Positions 1 to 11,442 of a stretch of 64,000 nt of DNA are shown piece after piece; within the stretch, counting starts at the first letter, position 1; each line of letters starts with the position of its first letter. The position numbers and the translations under genes are program-made. The stretch is taken from contig CM034307.1 of assembly GCA_019925795.1 (NCBI GenBank), positions 66,588,864 to 66,652,863 on the forward strand. The letters are read 5' to 3'. Under the pieces are notes generated by a model that was not told the origin of the DNA, did not search any database, and worked only from the letters and a program-made list of their open reading frames with translations. Origin of the DNA: Dendrobium chrysotoxum (taxonomy: Eukaryota; Streptophyta; Magnoliopsida; Asparagales; Orchidaceae).

Positions 1-758
1 ATAGGGCCATCTATGTTCTTTAATAAGATTTCTACTGCATGCTGCTCTTGTAACTGGGGCTCACACTGCAAATTAAGATTCCTCCATCTGACTATATAAT
101 CTAGTAGAGTCTCATGGGGCCGCTGTCTAGCCACAACTAACTCTCCAACTGTGACCCGGTGCTCAGCACTAATAAATCTCTGAACAAAAAGCTGCTCTAA
201 CTCTGCAAATGTGCGAACGGAGTCATTGGGGAGGTCGGCATACCAGGAAAACGCCACCCCAACTAAACTGCTGACGAACAATCTCAACATCAAAGCATCG
301 TTCCCTCCTATGTTGCAACATATAGCCCGGTACTGAGCTACATGCTGCCTTGGGTTTCCAAATCCATCAAAAACTCTAAACCTAGGAGGGACAAAACCAG
401 GGGGGTAAGGCTCTTGCTCGTACTCAATTGGGTAAGGTCTCCCCCTGCTGACTACCTCTCCAGACTTCCTGGAGGAAATTGCCTGCTCAACCTTCTGGGC
501 AATCAAATCCTGAATCTGTCCCGCTGACAACTGAGCTGACTGACTCTGAACTGGGATAGTGAAAGTAACTGCCGTAGGTGCCACTGGAACTGCTCTCTGG
601 ACTCTGTCCACTCCCATAGGGTCTGGTGTTACTATAGGTGGCACTACTGGTTCATCCCTGGACGTAGTTGGAGTGCCTACGCCCGCAACTTGGGGCATGA
701 TCCCCAAGGCTGTCAACTGAGCGGTCATCGCTGCCATGGCTCTAGCCATCTCTGCCAT
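1..758 (-). CDS. Ty3/gypsy Gag, capsid-domain part (runs off left edge)
   Basis: An open frame begins at the ATG at 756-758 and stays open to the window edge, so the C-terminal part of Gag and any pol lie outside. After a low-complexity stretch it reads PPRFRVFDGFGNPRQHV, then LFVSSLVGVAFSWYADLP, then FAELEQLFVQRFI and LLDYIVRWRNLNLQCEP. This order (a substrate-like FDG motif, W-Y-x-L-P, a helical EL..LF..RF block) is the Retrotrans_gag capsid core of plant Ty3/gypsy elements. Gag would package element RNA into cytoplasmic virus-like particles. The same frame continues upstream through a TAG at 765-767 into a long N-terminal extension. Whether translation starts at 758 or further upstream is unknown. 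The clade was not assigned. Confidence 0.85.
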   Translation of the reverse strand, partial: MAEMARAMAAMTAQLTALGIMPQVAGVGTPTTSRDEPVVPPIVTPDPMGVDRVQRAVPVAPTAVTFTIPVQSQSAQLSAGQIQDLIAQKVEQAISSRKSGEVVSRGRPYPIEYEQEPYPPGFVPPRFRVFDGFGNPRQHVAQYRAICCNIGGNDALMLRLFVSSLVGVAFSWYADLPNDSVRTFAELEQLFVQRFISAEHRVTVGELVVARQRPHETLLDYIVRWRNLNLQCEPQLQEQHAVEILLKNIDGP

Positions 759-2438
759 TTGAGTCTAAAGGTTTAAAACTGTAGCTTCTGTATCAACTGA
801 CCTGGGAGATCCACCTACCTCAGGCTCTCCCTGCTCATCATCATCATCATCTGCCTCTCTCTGCTCATCTGAGAGACCTCGTCTAGTAATCACACACACT
901 CGGTGTACTGGTACATCTTCATCTGACTCCTCCTCGAGTGTGTCCTCCTTAGAGAAGGTCTGACAAAGCGCTTCCATATATGGACCCATAGGGGAAGAAA
1001 CCCTATGAGGGCTAGGAGCTGAAACCACCTCTCCCCGGGCTGGTGAACCATCGGGAGGGACTATAACATCAACATCTGCCACTGTATCGTAGACCATCGG
1101 AATTGCCTCTGATCCGGAAGGAACAACTGTCTCTAACTGCCCAACTATCTGAACTGGCTGCACTGCCTCGACAGGAGAGTCTGCCTGTCGTCGTCTCCAT
1201 ACCCGTCCGCTACGACGGGACCCAGTGGGAACAACTGGTTGCTGAGTGGCTACCATAACTGAACTAAACTGAGGTCTAGTAAGCTCCAGCTGTTGTCTTC
1301 GTCCATGACGACGTGGGGGTCGTCCAACAGCGGGAGCAACTGTCTGCGGTCTAACTGAAGGAACTAAACTAACTGGCTGTCGTGGCGGCTGTCCTCTCCG
1401 CCACTGGTACCTCTGCCTCAGCAAGTGAACGGACGCCTGAGCAATCTGACGGAGTAACCTCTCTCGACTGACAGGGCCTTGACCCCGCGCTAAGCGGATA
1501 ATGCTTCAAATCCTCTGAGAGAGGGTTCGAGCAACATCATCCCTAGGAGCCCTAGCGCGTGGTAAAGTAGTGGTAACAGGAGGGGCCGCCGCAATGCGAG
1601 CAACGTCCTCCTCTTAACCACTATGTGTCAGTGGAGAGAAGCGTCCTCCTTGAACTGTTGCTATCTCAGAAGCGACTATAATCTCCGGAATGGGTATAAC
1701 TGAAACTGGTTGTGGTGCCTGCTGCTCGGGGACCACTCTCCTCTGAACAGGCTCCTGGTGAGCCAACGAATCTGCCATATGCTGTCTATCTGCCTCAGAT
1801 GCAGCCAAACGAAGTCTACGGTTTCTATTCCTCCGGGCCCTTCTCCCAAGGCCGAAGGCGGAAGACGAAGCAACATCTGAACCCACTACCTGAGCGGCAG
1901 GGGGAACAGGAAGTACGGGAAGTGTCGGGGTCTGCTCGAGGGTTTCTGGGTGAGACAGTCGAGCGAAAGCTGAAACCCGACGGGAGGAAGGCGAAGGAGT
2001 CTCGGTCTGGGCACCCCTCTTCCTAGAGGAAGAATGAGGGGGAACCCGAACACGAGCTGCCTCTGCCGGAACAACAACAGGGGTAACTACTGCCTGCCGA
2101 CGTTGAGGAGCCGGGGCAGTCTGAGCAACAGGTAGAACAGGAGTAGGACGAGCATATGCCTGGACTGTCCGCCGAGCAACTGGACGTCCAAAGGGGCGCA
2201 TGGCTGCACGACCTCTCCTCTGAGGAGGAGAAAAGGCAGCAACCTCAGCCGGGTTTGGCCAGCCAAGAGTGGCAAAGGCCGAGTCGATGAAGGAACCAAA
2301 AGTGATTCCTTCAGCAGGAGGACTGGCCAGCAGGGACTCAGGGAGTGTCACCTGGGCGTCAGTACCAAAGCGGAAGGTAACAGAAGGCACGAAAGAAGCC
2401 ATGGTACTGTCTGTTAAGAAAAACAAAAGAGATTTCAA
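759..2438 (-). pseudogene. N-terminal Gag extension in the same frame, broken by three stops
   Basis: From the ATG at 2438 a single frame runs to the capsid part without any frameshift but with three in-frame stops: TAA 1614-1616, TGA 1506-1508 and TAG 765-767. The open pieces are a Pro/Arg/Val/Ala-rich segment of 274 codons starting MASFVPSVTFRFG, a bridge of about 63 codons holding the TGA, and a 219-codon basic-then-acidic segment with an EQREADDDDDEQGEPE tract. No catalytic motif is visible. The preserved frame over 2.4 kb with only nonsense changes suggests an intact long Gag that decayed by point mutation. Alternatively the upstream part was always a separate reading frame. This is element sequence, not a host gene. 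Confidence 0.65.
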
Positions 2439-2692
2439 ATGATTAGTAAAAATAATGAGAAGAGGAATGATAGATAGGGAACAGAATAACCTAGAAGGTC
2501 AGAAAACAAGAATTTTAGCTAGGGGGAAACCCTAACTAAGAAGGAGGAACGATCCTAACTAAGGAAGGACCCTAACTAAGAGTGGGACGGACCTAATCTA
2601 AGGAGTACCAATCCAGGAGTACACACTAGAAAGAATAATATAGAATCCAAAGATGGAGAGAGAAACCTGTCCCACCGTGGTCGCCAGAAACC
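2439..2692 (-). promoter_or_regulatory. Retroelement leader with primer-binding-site-like sequence
   Basis: Between the presumed LTR edge (2693) and the gag start lies a 250-bp leader. Directly beside the LTR edge the minus strand reads TTTCTGGCGACCACGGTGGG (2670-2689). It has the position and TGGCG...GGTGGG look of a plant LTR-retrotransposon primer-binding site. The tRNA was not identified. Plus-strand 2515-2595 carries short repeats of CCCTAACTAAG type. Confidence 0.6.
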
Positions 2693-5600
2693 TGTGGACC
2701 TCCAAAAGGACACAAACACCATCGCCCCGCGAGGGGAGACAGTATCTGGCCAATGGAAGGGCAGATTCGATCACACATATGATTAACCATTGAGGATAAT
2801 GGCTCTCACCAGCACACACCGATGGGTAATAATATATATGATCTGATCGTAACGGGTTTCCCCCACCTGATACATTAGCTCGAATGGGGTTTATTTGAGA
2901 GTGGGATTCGGTTTCCCATGGGCGCAAGCCCCCATGGTTAATTACATCTCAAGCCGGAGCCTGAGAATACTCTCGATTAAGGATTTTATATTATACTTTC
3001 TGAATTGGGATTGGCACATAGGGGGAAGACTAGGAAGTCCTACTCGAAGGGAAAGAGAGGTTCAACTAGGCTTAGTCAACATGCACGGCTGACATCAGCA
3101 TCCGGAGGGACTAAAGTAGTGAGAAGAAACTGGAGAAAAATAAATAAATCATGCACTCGAAACATGCAGGAGGGAAGGATGGAGGTGGCGTCATCCATGT
3201 GACGCGGATATGTAGGGTTTAGGGTCTCTGGAAGACAGAAGACCTACCTACAGATGAGACGTACTACGAAACAATAGTAGCCTTGAATCCTAAATCTAAT
3301 GGGTTTAGTGTTCTACGCAACACTAACACCCGTGTCCTAACTAATGCAATGCAAAACCTGGACTTACCCCGGCCTGGAAGGGGGAGCCAGCTAACCACCT
3401 AATTGCTTTAAAACCATGCTGTCCAGTCATTTATGAAAGATGGGTATGTGGGTTATAATTCTCGGAAATAGGGCTGACATCTAGAGGATTTTCTAATTGG
3501 CCCCGGACTGATGTCGGGTGAATGCTCCTATGACTAATGCAATTAAAATTTTGATTTAGTTAATTTCTAATGCAATGCATGCTGGTTAAAGTATCCAAAT
3601 CAGGTATGCACAGAACTTTAAAAAGGCTTATAAAATAATTTTTAGAATTAGACTGGGCTTCCCCAGGTCCGGCACCTCATCCTCATAAGTCAGATTATCC
3701 GGACTCTACCCACAGGCGGGGAAGTGTCTTATGGCAAGGAGAGAGAAGATGCATTAATATGCATGTGACCCCGGACGATTCCAGCTATTCCCTATGTCGT
3801 TAAGTTTCTATGTTATTTAATTCTTAGAATTTTAAATATTAATTACAAGTAGAAAAATTTTATTCCTAAAGAGCCTAGCGAAATCAGGCCAAGCACATGC
3901 AAGAAAGAAACCTAAGAAAAACAGGCAATTTCTACTGCGCACGCAAAATAAACACATCAATATAAATCCACAGAGCAGAGTAAGAAAGAGTCCATAGTCC
4001 ACGGCAAGTGCCGTATAAGTACAACCCAGGGTCTACAGAAAAGTAATGGTGGCCAGGCCCCACCGACAATATCCTGGATTCTAATCCTACTGGACGACGC
4101 AAGTCTTAAAAGCCAGGCATTTCATCTTCAAGTCTTCACCTTCAAGCCTTCACGTGGGTCGTCTCCTGGTTCTCCTATGGACCGTCCTCCAAAAGGATAC
4201 CCAAATGAATAAGAAATTTCCTATGAAGGGCTTTTCTTTTTCTCTTTGGGTACATAGTACTTGAAATGCCAGACTTTTGAAGACTTTCACAACTCAATAT
4301 GAATTACAAATTACATCATGAAAAAGAAAATCTAGACCCAGACTGAACCTGCAAGGTTATCCTAATAAAAATCCCAAGCAGTTTATATATAATAACCAAA
4401 ATAATCAATATTTGTGCAAACAAGGAAACACACTTGGCCACGCTCTTATTCATTTGGGGGCTAAGCATTTTTGAGCACCTATAGCAAGCATTTATAATTT
4501 ATGATTTATCATATTAGCCCCCCAATTATTTTTAGCGCTGCATGAGCATGGCCACCTGCATAAGACTGAGTCAGTATAAAATGTTCCTAGCCTAGGGGTA
4601 GATCTAACGCACAAACAATCAATATCACAAACAAAATACAGTGCAGTAATAAAATAAACACTCACATCAAATCAACACAAACAGCACACGTGCCACATGC
4701 AAGAGCAATCACAACACAGAAAACAACTGAGAAAGAAAACACCGGCCTAACCTAGATCTAGAAGTGGTGCCCTAACAATCAATTCTACGTGTGTGTAGAA
4801 AGTTTGTGTGGCATTGGATAGATCATATATTAGGTAAATGGTTTGCGTTATTTTGTGTTAATATTTGTTGAAGGTTTGAAAAGGAGGATTTGGTTAAAGT
4901 TTAAATATTAGTGAATCAGGATCCATTTTAGTCAATTTAATTTGTGGATCAATCTTAATGCTTAGGGTAATAATATTTGAAGTTTAAATTACATTAGTGA
5001 TTGTTAGGAGGTTCGGGGTCCACCTATATACTAGGCTAAAAGGGGTCCAAAAGGGGATTATTAGAAATAGGTTGGGTCTAAGGGAGTTAGTATTTTTATT
5101 AAATACTAGATCTTACTATGAGTAATTAGACTGTTAGTTTACTGAATTTGGAGTTTTCTAGGCAATGTTATAATTTTAGGAGGTTCGGGCCCTAGTTATT
5201 GAACTACGGTTGACCGGAGAGTTGACTTTTTAAATTAGGTTGATTTTTTGGAAAGTTAATATTTTTATTGAATAGTAGACTTTAATTAGAGTTGAGTGCC
5301 TTTTAATTTACTCAATTTGGAATTTTCTGGAGTTAGTTATAAATTTTCAAAGTTTAGACATTATGAGTCTTTTAGGTTAGAGTTAGATTTGCTTCCCAAT
5401 TTTATAACTCTTTTGAATTTAAGTTTGTTTTCAATGATTTTTATTTAGTTAATATTTAATTAAAGAATGATAAATAAATTAGCGAGATTTAATTCAAATT
5501 CATGTTCAAGTCTTACCTCCTAGTGATTTCGTATGCTGGTTATAGTTTGATTGAGAGTCAAGGATTTTGAATCTTTTAGTTCAGATTATAATTAGTTTTA

Positions 5601-5760
5601 TTGCTTAATTGTTAATAAATTAAAGCAAACTAATCTTAGGACAACATGTCAGTAAGTTTTTATATTTTATGTCTCTATCCTAAAGGAGCATGCATCCTAA
5701 GTCTAAGTTCTCTAAGACTCAGTCCTAATTTTTTGTCCTTAGGTGTCACTAGTGTTGTAG
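2693..5760 (-). mobile_element. Family B LTR (5' LTR of the gag element; right end unresolved)
   Basis: The LTR edge is placed at TGTGGACC (2693), next to the primer-binding site. The interval is non-coding. It shares long diverged similarity with 54040-57780 in the same orientation and with 13200-11443 inverted. Shared landmarks are a hairpin (2916-2937), an ACTCTCGATTA motif, a GGAGCCAGCTAA...CTTTAAAACCATG block (about 3385-3420), GAGCATGGCCACCTGCATAAG (about 4540), and a CTCAATTTGGAATTTTCT block (about 5310). The similarity fades near 5700-5760, where I arbitrarily stop. The true right edge of the LTR was not found, so its length is unknown but exceeds 3 kb if the assignment is right. Confidence 0.6.
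2916..2937. other. Conserved 7-bp stem / 8-nt loop hairpin in family B
   Basis: CCATGGG - CGCAAGCC - CCCATGG. The equivalent position of the copy at 54048-54069 has CTACGAG - CGCACGCC - CTCGTAG, so the stem is kept although three base pairs differ. Confidence 0.7.
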
Positions 5761-8700
5761 GAGGTGAATAGATGTTTTATTTCTAACCCCTTAGACATTC
5801 GCATATGTGTAAATGGATTTAGGGATCTAAGAATAAAATAAGAGAAGAAAATTACCTAAGAATTGAAGTTTCTGCAGGGCCCTAAAGGTAAGGGAACATA
5901 CACACCGATGGGCTCCCTAGAGGCTATCTAAGTTTTAAGAAAACTCACAACACCGGGGGCTATAACCCGGTGGTATCGCCCGTAGCACCCCCACCAGAAT
6001 GAATGGGGGCGACTGATGCTCGGATCCGACTGTCCAAGCTTCTTCGTCTAGTGCTCCAGTTGCTCCTTGCTTTTGCCTTCCCAAGAGTACCTCGCAAAGA
6101 ACAAAGAAAAGAACAAGGATTGGATGAGAGCAGAATCATGTTCAATATGCAAATAATCAAAATAAAATGCTATTAAATGAAAACATACCTTTTCTTTTGT
6201 CTGGATGTTAGCTTGGCTGCTTGCTCCCCGAGACTGCTTGAGTTGGTAGGAACTCTCCTATATTGCTCCAAAAACGGTCTTTATTTATTATTTTTATGGA
6301 ATGTTAGCATCTCATTGATAGGCATGTTTTGTCAAAGTCCAAACATGCCTTTGCCCCACCCTTATTCCCATTCAGCATTTAAGCCAAATACAAATAAGAG
6401 TAAGGGAAATTTGGATGCTATTTGATGTTCCCACGTTTTAAGAAAGCAATCGAAATATTTGACACAATCACCCAAATCACCTTCGTATAAAACTCAAAGC
6501 AACAGAGAAGAAAACCCAATCTTGAAACCAAAATCCAAACAAGTCTCCAACCCATATTCTTGTTGAAACTCATTTTTGAAAGCAAAAGTAAATAAGAGAG
6601 GAAATTCGTCCATAAAAAGAGAACTGAAAGAGTCATCTAACATCAAGCTCCTCAAACATAAACCCGCTCCTAAAGACCTCAATCTCCAAAACAATCCAAA
6701 GAATATTCCAAACAAAGCAACACATAAAACTTTCCTACAAGAAACCCACTATGACTTATTCCGATGCAAAACAAACTATAAGTTTCTTTAACGTGGGGTG
6801 GGTCTATGAAAATCTTCTAGCATGTTCATTTTATAAAGTTCTTTCGTCACAAAATATTCGGAAAAACCTATTTCAAAATTTCTCAACACAAAAAAAGTTC
6901 GTAAAGCTTTTCGACATAACCAAATCATTCCATGTTGAGCCTGAAGTATGATCAAGCTCGACACACAAAGTACCATGGAAACCTTTTAGTAAAATTGCTC
7001 ACATGCATTCTATATAAAATTCAAACGAGTAGAGAAGAAAACAAGATTCAAGCAAGCGTGAAAGCACCTCGAAATTCATCAATGCTTTATGGCTAGATAC
7101 ACCTCTAATAACATAAACGACTTAACTTGAAATCTACCAAACACATATATATTCTTCAACAAATTTTTCACCATCATGCTATATGCCACCATAAAGTTTT
7201 AAAAGAAGCCTCAATTTAAACTTGTGAACATGCTTTTGTGTCAAACATATAGCATTGCAAACCAAGAGTTCGTCACATGAAATGATTAATGAAATATAAG
7301 AAGGGTGTTTTTGAGAACTTATAAGTAAAGCTTTGGAAATATGCCAAGTTACTTCTTTCGATTCACAATCCTAGTATTTTCTAACTCTATGTTCAGATAT
7401 TGATCGAGTGAATGAAGAATGCTTCTAATTGCTAAGTCATTCTTCAGCTCAGCTGTGACTTCCTTTCCAACTAGTTTCTTGAAATAAGAGAAGAATAGCA
7501 TCTCGAAACCCACCAACTCTTTGCAACTAAGCATGCTTCCAATAACTTGCACAATATCGTTTTTGGGTTTATGTAAAACTCACATTTAAAGCACATAAAA
7601 ACTTTCCAACACATCTCTAAAATATTCTCACTATATGTTATTAAATGGTTCGAGACAACTTTCAACCTAAATTCATAAAATTACTCCGATGTCACACATG
7701 CCATACTTTGCCAAAACTTTAGAATCAATAGTGCATATGTAACTCATGAAAAGCTCATCAAGCCTTCTCCGATAGCTAAGAAACATCTCGTTCAAATCAA
7801 GGAATATGGATAAAGTCTAAGGAAAAACAAAATTCCGTAAGCATAAAGTAGAGAATAAAGTTAAAACAAACAGTCTATGGAATATAAAGAATATATTTAG
7901 ATGTTTATGTCGAATGGGAAATCGAAAGAGATCAATAATTTGCAAACCTCTTTCCAAAATCCGTAAAACTTTGTAACATGGAGCAACATCGGGGAGCCCT
8001 CCAACATAAAGCAAAACCTTAAAACCTTCCAATACAATATTCTCTAACATGAAAACCACTCTTAAAGCCCCCTTTTTTTTTTTTTACATAAATCGAATTT
8101 CAGAATTCTTCCAACAAATTTTTACCTCATGCTACATGTCACCAAAAATTTCAATAGAGAAAAGAAAACCTTGAAAATGCATAAATTAGAGAGCATTTTG
8201 TAAATTAAGCTATCTCTCCAATACAACGAATTCCTATGTTCACAACAATGATTTTGCCAAGAGTAACATCTTTCGTTACAGTGATGAAATTCACATCCAA
8301 TCATCATAAGATGTAGAAGACCAAACTCCAACCCAAGAGAAAATAGTAACAAAAAAAAAAAAACTTTCAAAAAGTTAAATCTCATCGCATAAATTTCTCT
8401 GTGGAGTGCGTAGATATGACGTAGGGGCACGAGATAAAAAGAAAATGCATATAGGTCTAGCAAAGTTACATGTGTATTCTCTTAATTAAGCAAATAGTTT
8501 CGCAATTAACATACACATGCAACCTTTCCAGTGAACTTGCACGATTAGCATAAATGGGTCACTCATACTAAGAGGTTATCTCTAACATGTTTCCATACTA
8601 TTCAACTTATCGCCAATAACCTTCCACGCCTTGAAATTCATGGCAAGCCATCTCGTTCTTATTAAGCTCTCTAAAAGGGCATTTGCCATAAGGTGTATAT

Positions 8701-9239
8701 GAGCATTTGGACAAAAGACATTCAGGATAAAGCAAATCTTTACGATACTACTCACAAATTTCAGCATTTCGGTAACAGTAGCAAGCAACAATGACCTAAA
8801 TCCTCTCTCATATAGCATAAACAAGCTTTCTTGCTCACTTCTTTTAAAAAAAAAACTTTATTTTTCATTCTCTCATTCTCCAGGGAGGATAAATAAGATT
8901 TTTTGTCACAAGCTTGAATAGTATAGCAAGAAAAATAATCTCCAACACAAGAGAGGTTTCCTTGAGGCATTTGATCAAACAGCTAGCATGCAAGGTTTGA
9001 GAGATAATATGAAACAATCTCTTTGAAGTAGATTACCACATCACACCTAACCTTTCTAAGAAAACTCAAAGTAAGGAGTCACTCAAACTCAAGATATAGA
9101 CATTCTCAACACATAGGAAAGACTTGTCTTTTAAAAAAAAAAAGCTATCATAACAACATAAAAAAAATGAACAAGAGAAATCTGCTCCATTCAAGGCATT
9201 AGAAGCATATGGAAATTCAAATCACATTTTCTTCTTCAT
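5761..9239. other. AT-rich DNA without a supported gene
   Basis: No conserved domain is seen in any frame. Short Phe/Leu/Cys-rich open frames on the minus strand (for example 8122-8463, 7817-8059) look like chance frames in T-rich sequence. Minus-strand features that could belong to a spliced transcript are a strong donor (AAAAG|GTATGT, near 6187) and a GC-richer block at 5960-6100. No coherent exon chain could be assembled. Short motifs like AAATTTCGAGGTG recur in diverged form (near 7070, 7490, 8630), hinting at old internal repeats. Confidence 0.5.
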
Positions 9240-9760
9240 CTCATCCTTGAAGGAATCTAAGAAAAGGAATGTAGAGGGCAAAGAAACAAGGAGAAGAAGA
9301 GAAGATAGAGGGAGGAAGAAGATTGGGGAGATGGTTACCTGCAGCAGGAAAGGGGAGAGTTGGCGTCGACAGGCAAAGGGGGGCAAGCCGGCGTCGGGAC
9401 TGATCCCAGGGGCGGAGTCGAACGGGAGAGCAAGCTTCGGTTGCTCCTATGATTCGCGAACCAGAGACGGGAGAGAGGCCAATTTCCGCCTGGGCTTTCG
9501 TTGTCGTGCGAACAAGAAGCGACGAGAGAACTGGGTCGGAGGCGTTGGGGGAGGCTTTGGCCTAGTTCGGTTTCTCACGAGCAATAGAGGAAAACGAGAG
9601 AGAGGGGCGGAGGTCAGTTCCGTTCCTTTGGAGTCGCACGAACAGGAGGGAGGAAGCCGGCTGGGGTCTTCGGTTCCTGGTGCTGTGCCGACTAGGGAAA
9701 GGGAGAAGGGTCGGGGTGTCCCCGAGCCAAGAGAGCTGGGCTATCAATTTTGATGCCCGT
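9240..9760. other. GC-rich island; possible minus-strand 5' exon
   Basis: A sharp GC-rich block within AT-rich DNA. The plus strand has a 168-codon open frame (9247-9753) made of Lys/Arg/Glu/Gly-rich sequence with no recognisable family, and I do not support it as a protein. The minus strand ends in CTGCTGCAG|GTAACC (about 9333-9346), a good plant splice donor followed by T-rich sequence, as in a first exon or 5' UTR. It could equally be an LTR leader. Function unknown. Confidence 0.35.
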
Positions 9761-10211
9761 TAATGCCTAATGCCGCAAATCAGCGATCCAATCTCGCGAA
9801 TCTTGAAATTCTTCCATATATGTCTTACTCGATGCCCACCATAGATGCAAATTTTCTGAGTATAGAAGTTAATTTTAAAAAAAATTTGGTAAATCAATTT
9901 GGGTTTTAAAGAATTTAAATTAGGCTATGTTAGGTCGAATTTGAGTCCAAATTTAACTTGATTTGAGTCGGATTAGGCTCGAGCTGGTTCAGTGAATTTA
10001 GCCGTATAAAATTGAACCCGAATCAATAAAATTAAATCTAAATAAATTAACAGCTCGAATTGAATCAAACTTGGCGCGATTAGAGTACATCGATCAAGGT
10101 TATTTAAACTTCATCGGGTCTAGTTCGACTCGATTCGAGTTATCTCGAGCTCGAATTAGACTCGACGTGGTCCAATTAAGCTGATCGAGGATGCACGAGG
10201 GCGCTCGTACG
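9761..10211. other. Intergenic sequence rich in CTCGA motifs
   Basis: No gene. The stretch 9930-10170 is rich in CTCGA/TCGAG/TCGAAT words (GGCTCGAGCTGG, TATCTCGAGCTCGAATT), a style also seen faintly at 21060-21130. The 13-bp word GCCTAATGCCGCA at 9765-9777 recurs at 11455-11467, on the other side of the family A remnant. Confidence 0.4.
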
Positions 10212-10261
10212 AAAATCGAGGTCAACAAACTCTATCACCACATATATTCTAGCTCATAACA
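10212..10261 (+). mobile_element. Family A 5' LTR end and primer-binding site remnant
   Basis: CTCTATCACCACATATATTCTAGCTCATAACA matches, in two adjoining parts, the last bases of family A LTRs (compare 17007-17039). It is followed at 10262 by AGTTTGGTGTTATCTATGG, a decayed form of the primer-binding site of the complete element (44261-44278). The rest of this 5' LTR is not recognisable. Confidence 0.7.
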
Positions 10262-10311
10262 GTTTGGTGTTATCTATGGAAAAGACAATCCCAATATCCT
10301 AAGCACTGCTT

Positions 10312-10967
10312 CAATGGCCAACAGACATAGCAATCACATCTTAAGAGCCTCCTGCTCCAATACACATCAATCCAGAAATATATCTATGAATCATGGACAC
10401 CAAGCATCTACCTTTTTTATCCTGGTGGGTGAAACGCTGCTGGAGAAAGAACTTCAACACCGTCCCTAGAAGATCATATATGAAAGATGGAAGAATCTCA
10501 AAATGAGATCCTTCAGCTTCTGCAAGAGACTCGACAACCTACGCTAGCACAATAAGAGGAGGTTCTTCTCCCTCGAAATCCACTAATGGTTGAAGGTGTT
10601 CAACTCGAATATCTTCATGCAGAGATTGCTCTTCCTCCGCCAAGAAGGCATCTGCAATCATACCAAGATAATGAACTTGCTGGCACAGCAAGTTCTACCC
10701 ATCCTTTACGCACAAGTTGGCAACCTCGTATTCCTCCGGATATCCCTGAAGACTTAGCCTGACCGCACATTGCTGAGCTCCCTTGCAATGCCCTACATCT
10801 TGAACTACGATAATTGGTTCGAGAAGAATTCCCCTTGGGAGGTAGAAGATAATCTCTGCATCAATGGGACTTCTAGAATTCATCACCCCTGACTAAAGCC
10901 ATTATATCATATTCTGACAGGATTCAAACTACCAAGCATCGATTCCTATGATGAGACATCCGACCCC
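10312..10967 (+). pseudogene. Degenerate family A gag fragment
   Basis: Starts ATGGCCAACAGACATAGC, matching the gag start of the complete element at 44227. After frameshifts it reads KMEESQNEILQLLQETRQP, then QDNELAGTASSTHP, HIAELP, LVREEFP, SLHQWDF and GFKLPSIDSYDETSDPK. Each piece is collinear with the gag at 42641-44227. Several stops (including a TAA one codon away from the TGA of the complete element) and frameshifts make it non-functional. It ends abruptly after the DSYDETSDPK segment, where LTR-type sequence begins, so most of gag and the 3' region were deleted. Confidence 0.85.
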
Positions 10968-11442
10968 AAGCAAGAAAGAGAAGGAAGAGATTTCTCTTGC
11001 CACCAGACTCCTCAACCACCGTCGAACTTTTGCCCAGCCGCCGACTGACGTCAGACTTCAGCCCAATTGCTAATTGAAGTCGGATTTCTGACCGACCACC
11101 AAACATCGTCGGATTTTTTATCTCTGTTCGTAACAGAATTTCAACCCGACAATTGATTATTGTAATATTTTTTATCTCTGTTCGTAACTGAATTTCAACC
11201 TGACAATTAATTATTGTAATATGCTCATCCTCAATTTTAGGGATGAGTTAGTCACCTGTAATTTATCCAAACACTAGTAGAATCTTTCAACTAGGCGTGG
11301 CCCCATGGTTTTCCCCTTTTTCAGGGTTTTCATGTAAAAATTTTGGTGTTTCCTTTTTCTTCTTTTTGTGTGCTCGATATTCATACAACGTTGGGACAAT
11401 AAAATTCTAACTCTATCGCCGCATGTATTCTAGCCCACAATA
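10968..11442 (+). mobile_element. Truncated family A LTR fused to gag remnant
   Basis: From about 10968 (AAGAAAGAGAAGGAAGAG..CTCTTGCCACC) the sequence matches the part of family A LTRs downstream of the TATA box (compare 23185-23220). It ends with GTATTCTAGCCCACAATA at 11442, the decayed LTR terminus. It keeps the conserved block GGCCCCATGGTTTTCCCC (11296-11320). A 54-bp tandem duplication lies at 11113-11220 (two copies containing TATCTCTGTTCGTAAC). U3 and TATA box are missing. Confidence 0.75.

Noticed and set aside
8122..8824. Phe/Leu/Cys-rich minus-strand frames as a possible membrane protein
   Set aside because: Short, in different frames, T-rich composition, no consistent splice linkage or family motif.
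9247..9753. 168-codon plus-strand frame
   Set aside because: Composition-driven (Gly/Arg/Lys/Glu-rich) frame in a GC-rich block, with no family similarity I can recognise and a better non-coding or minus-strand reading.
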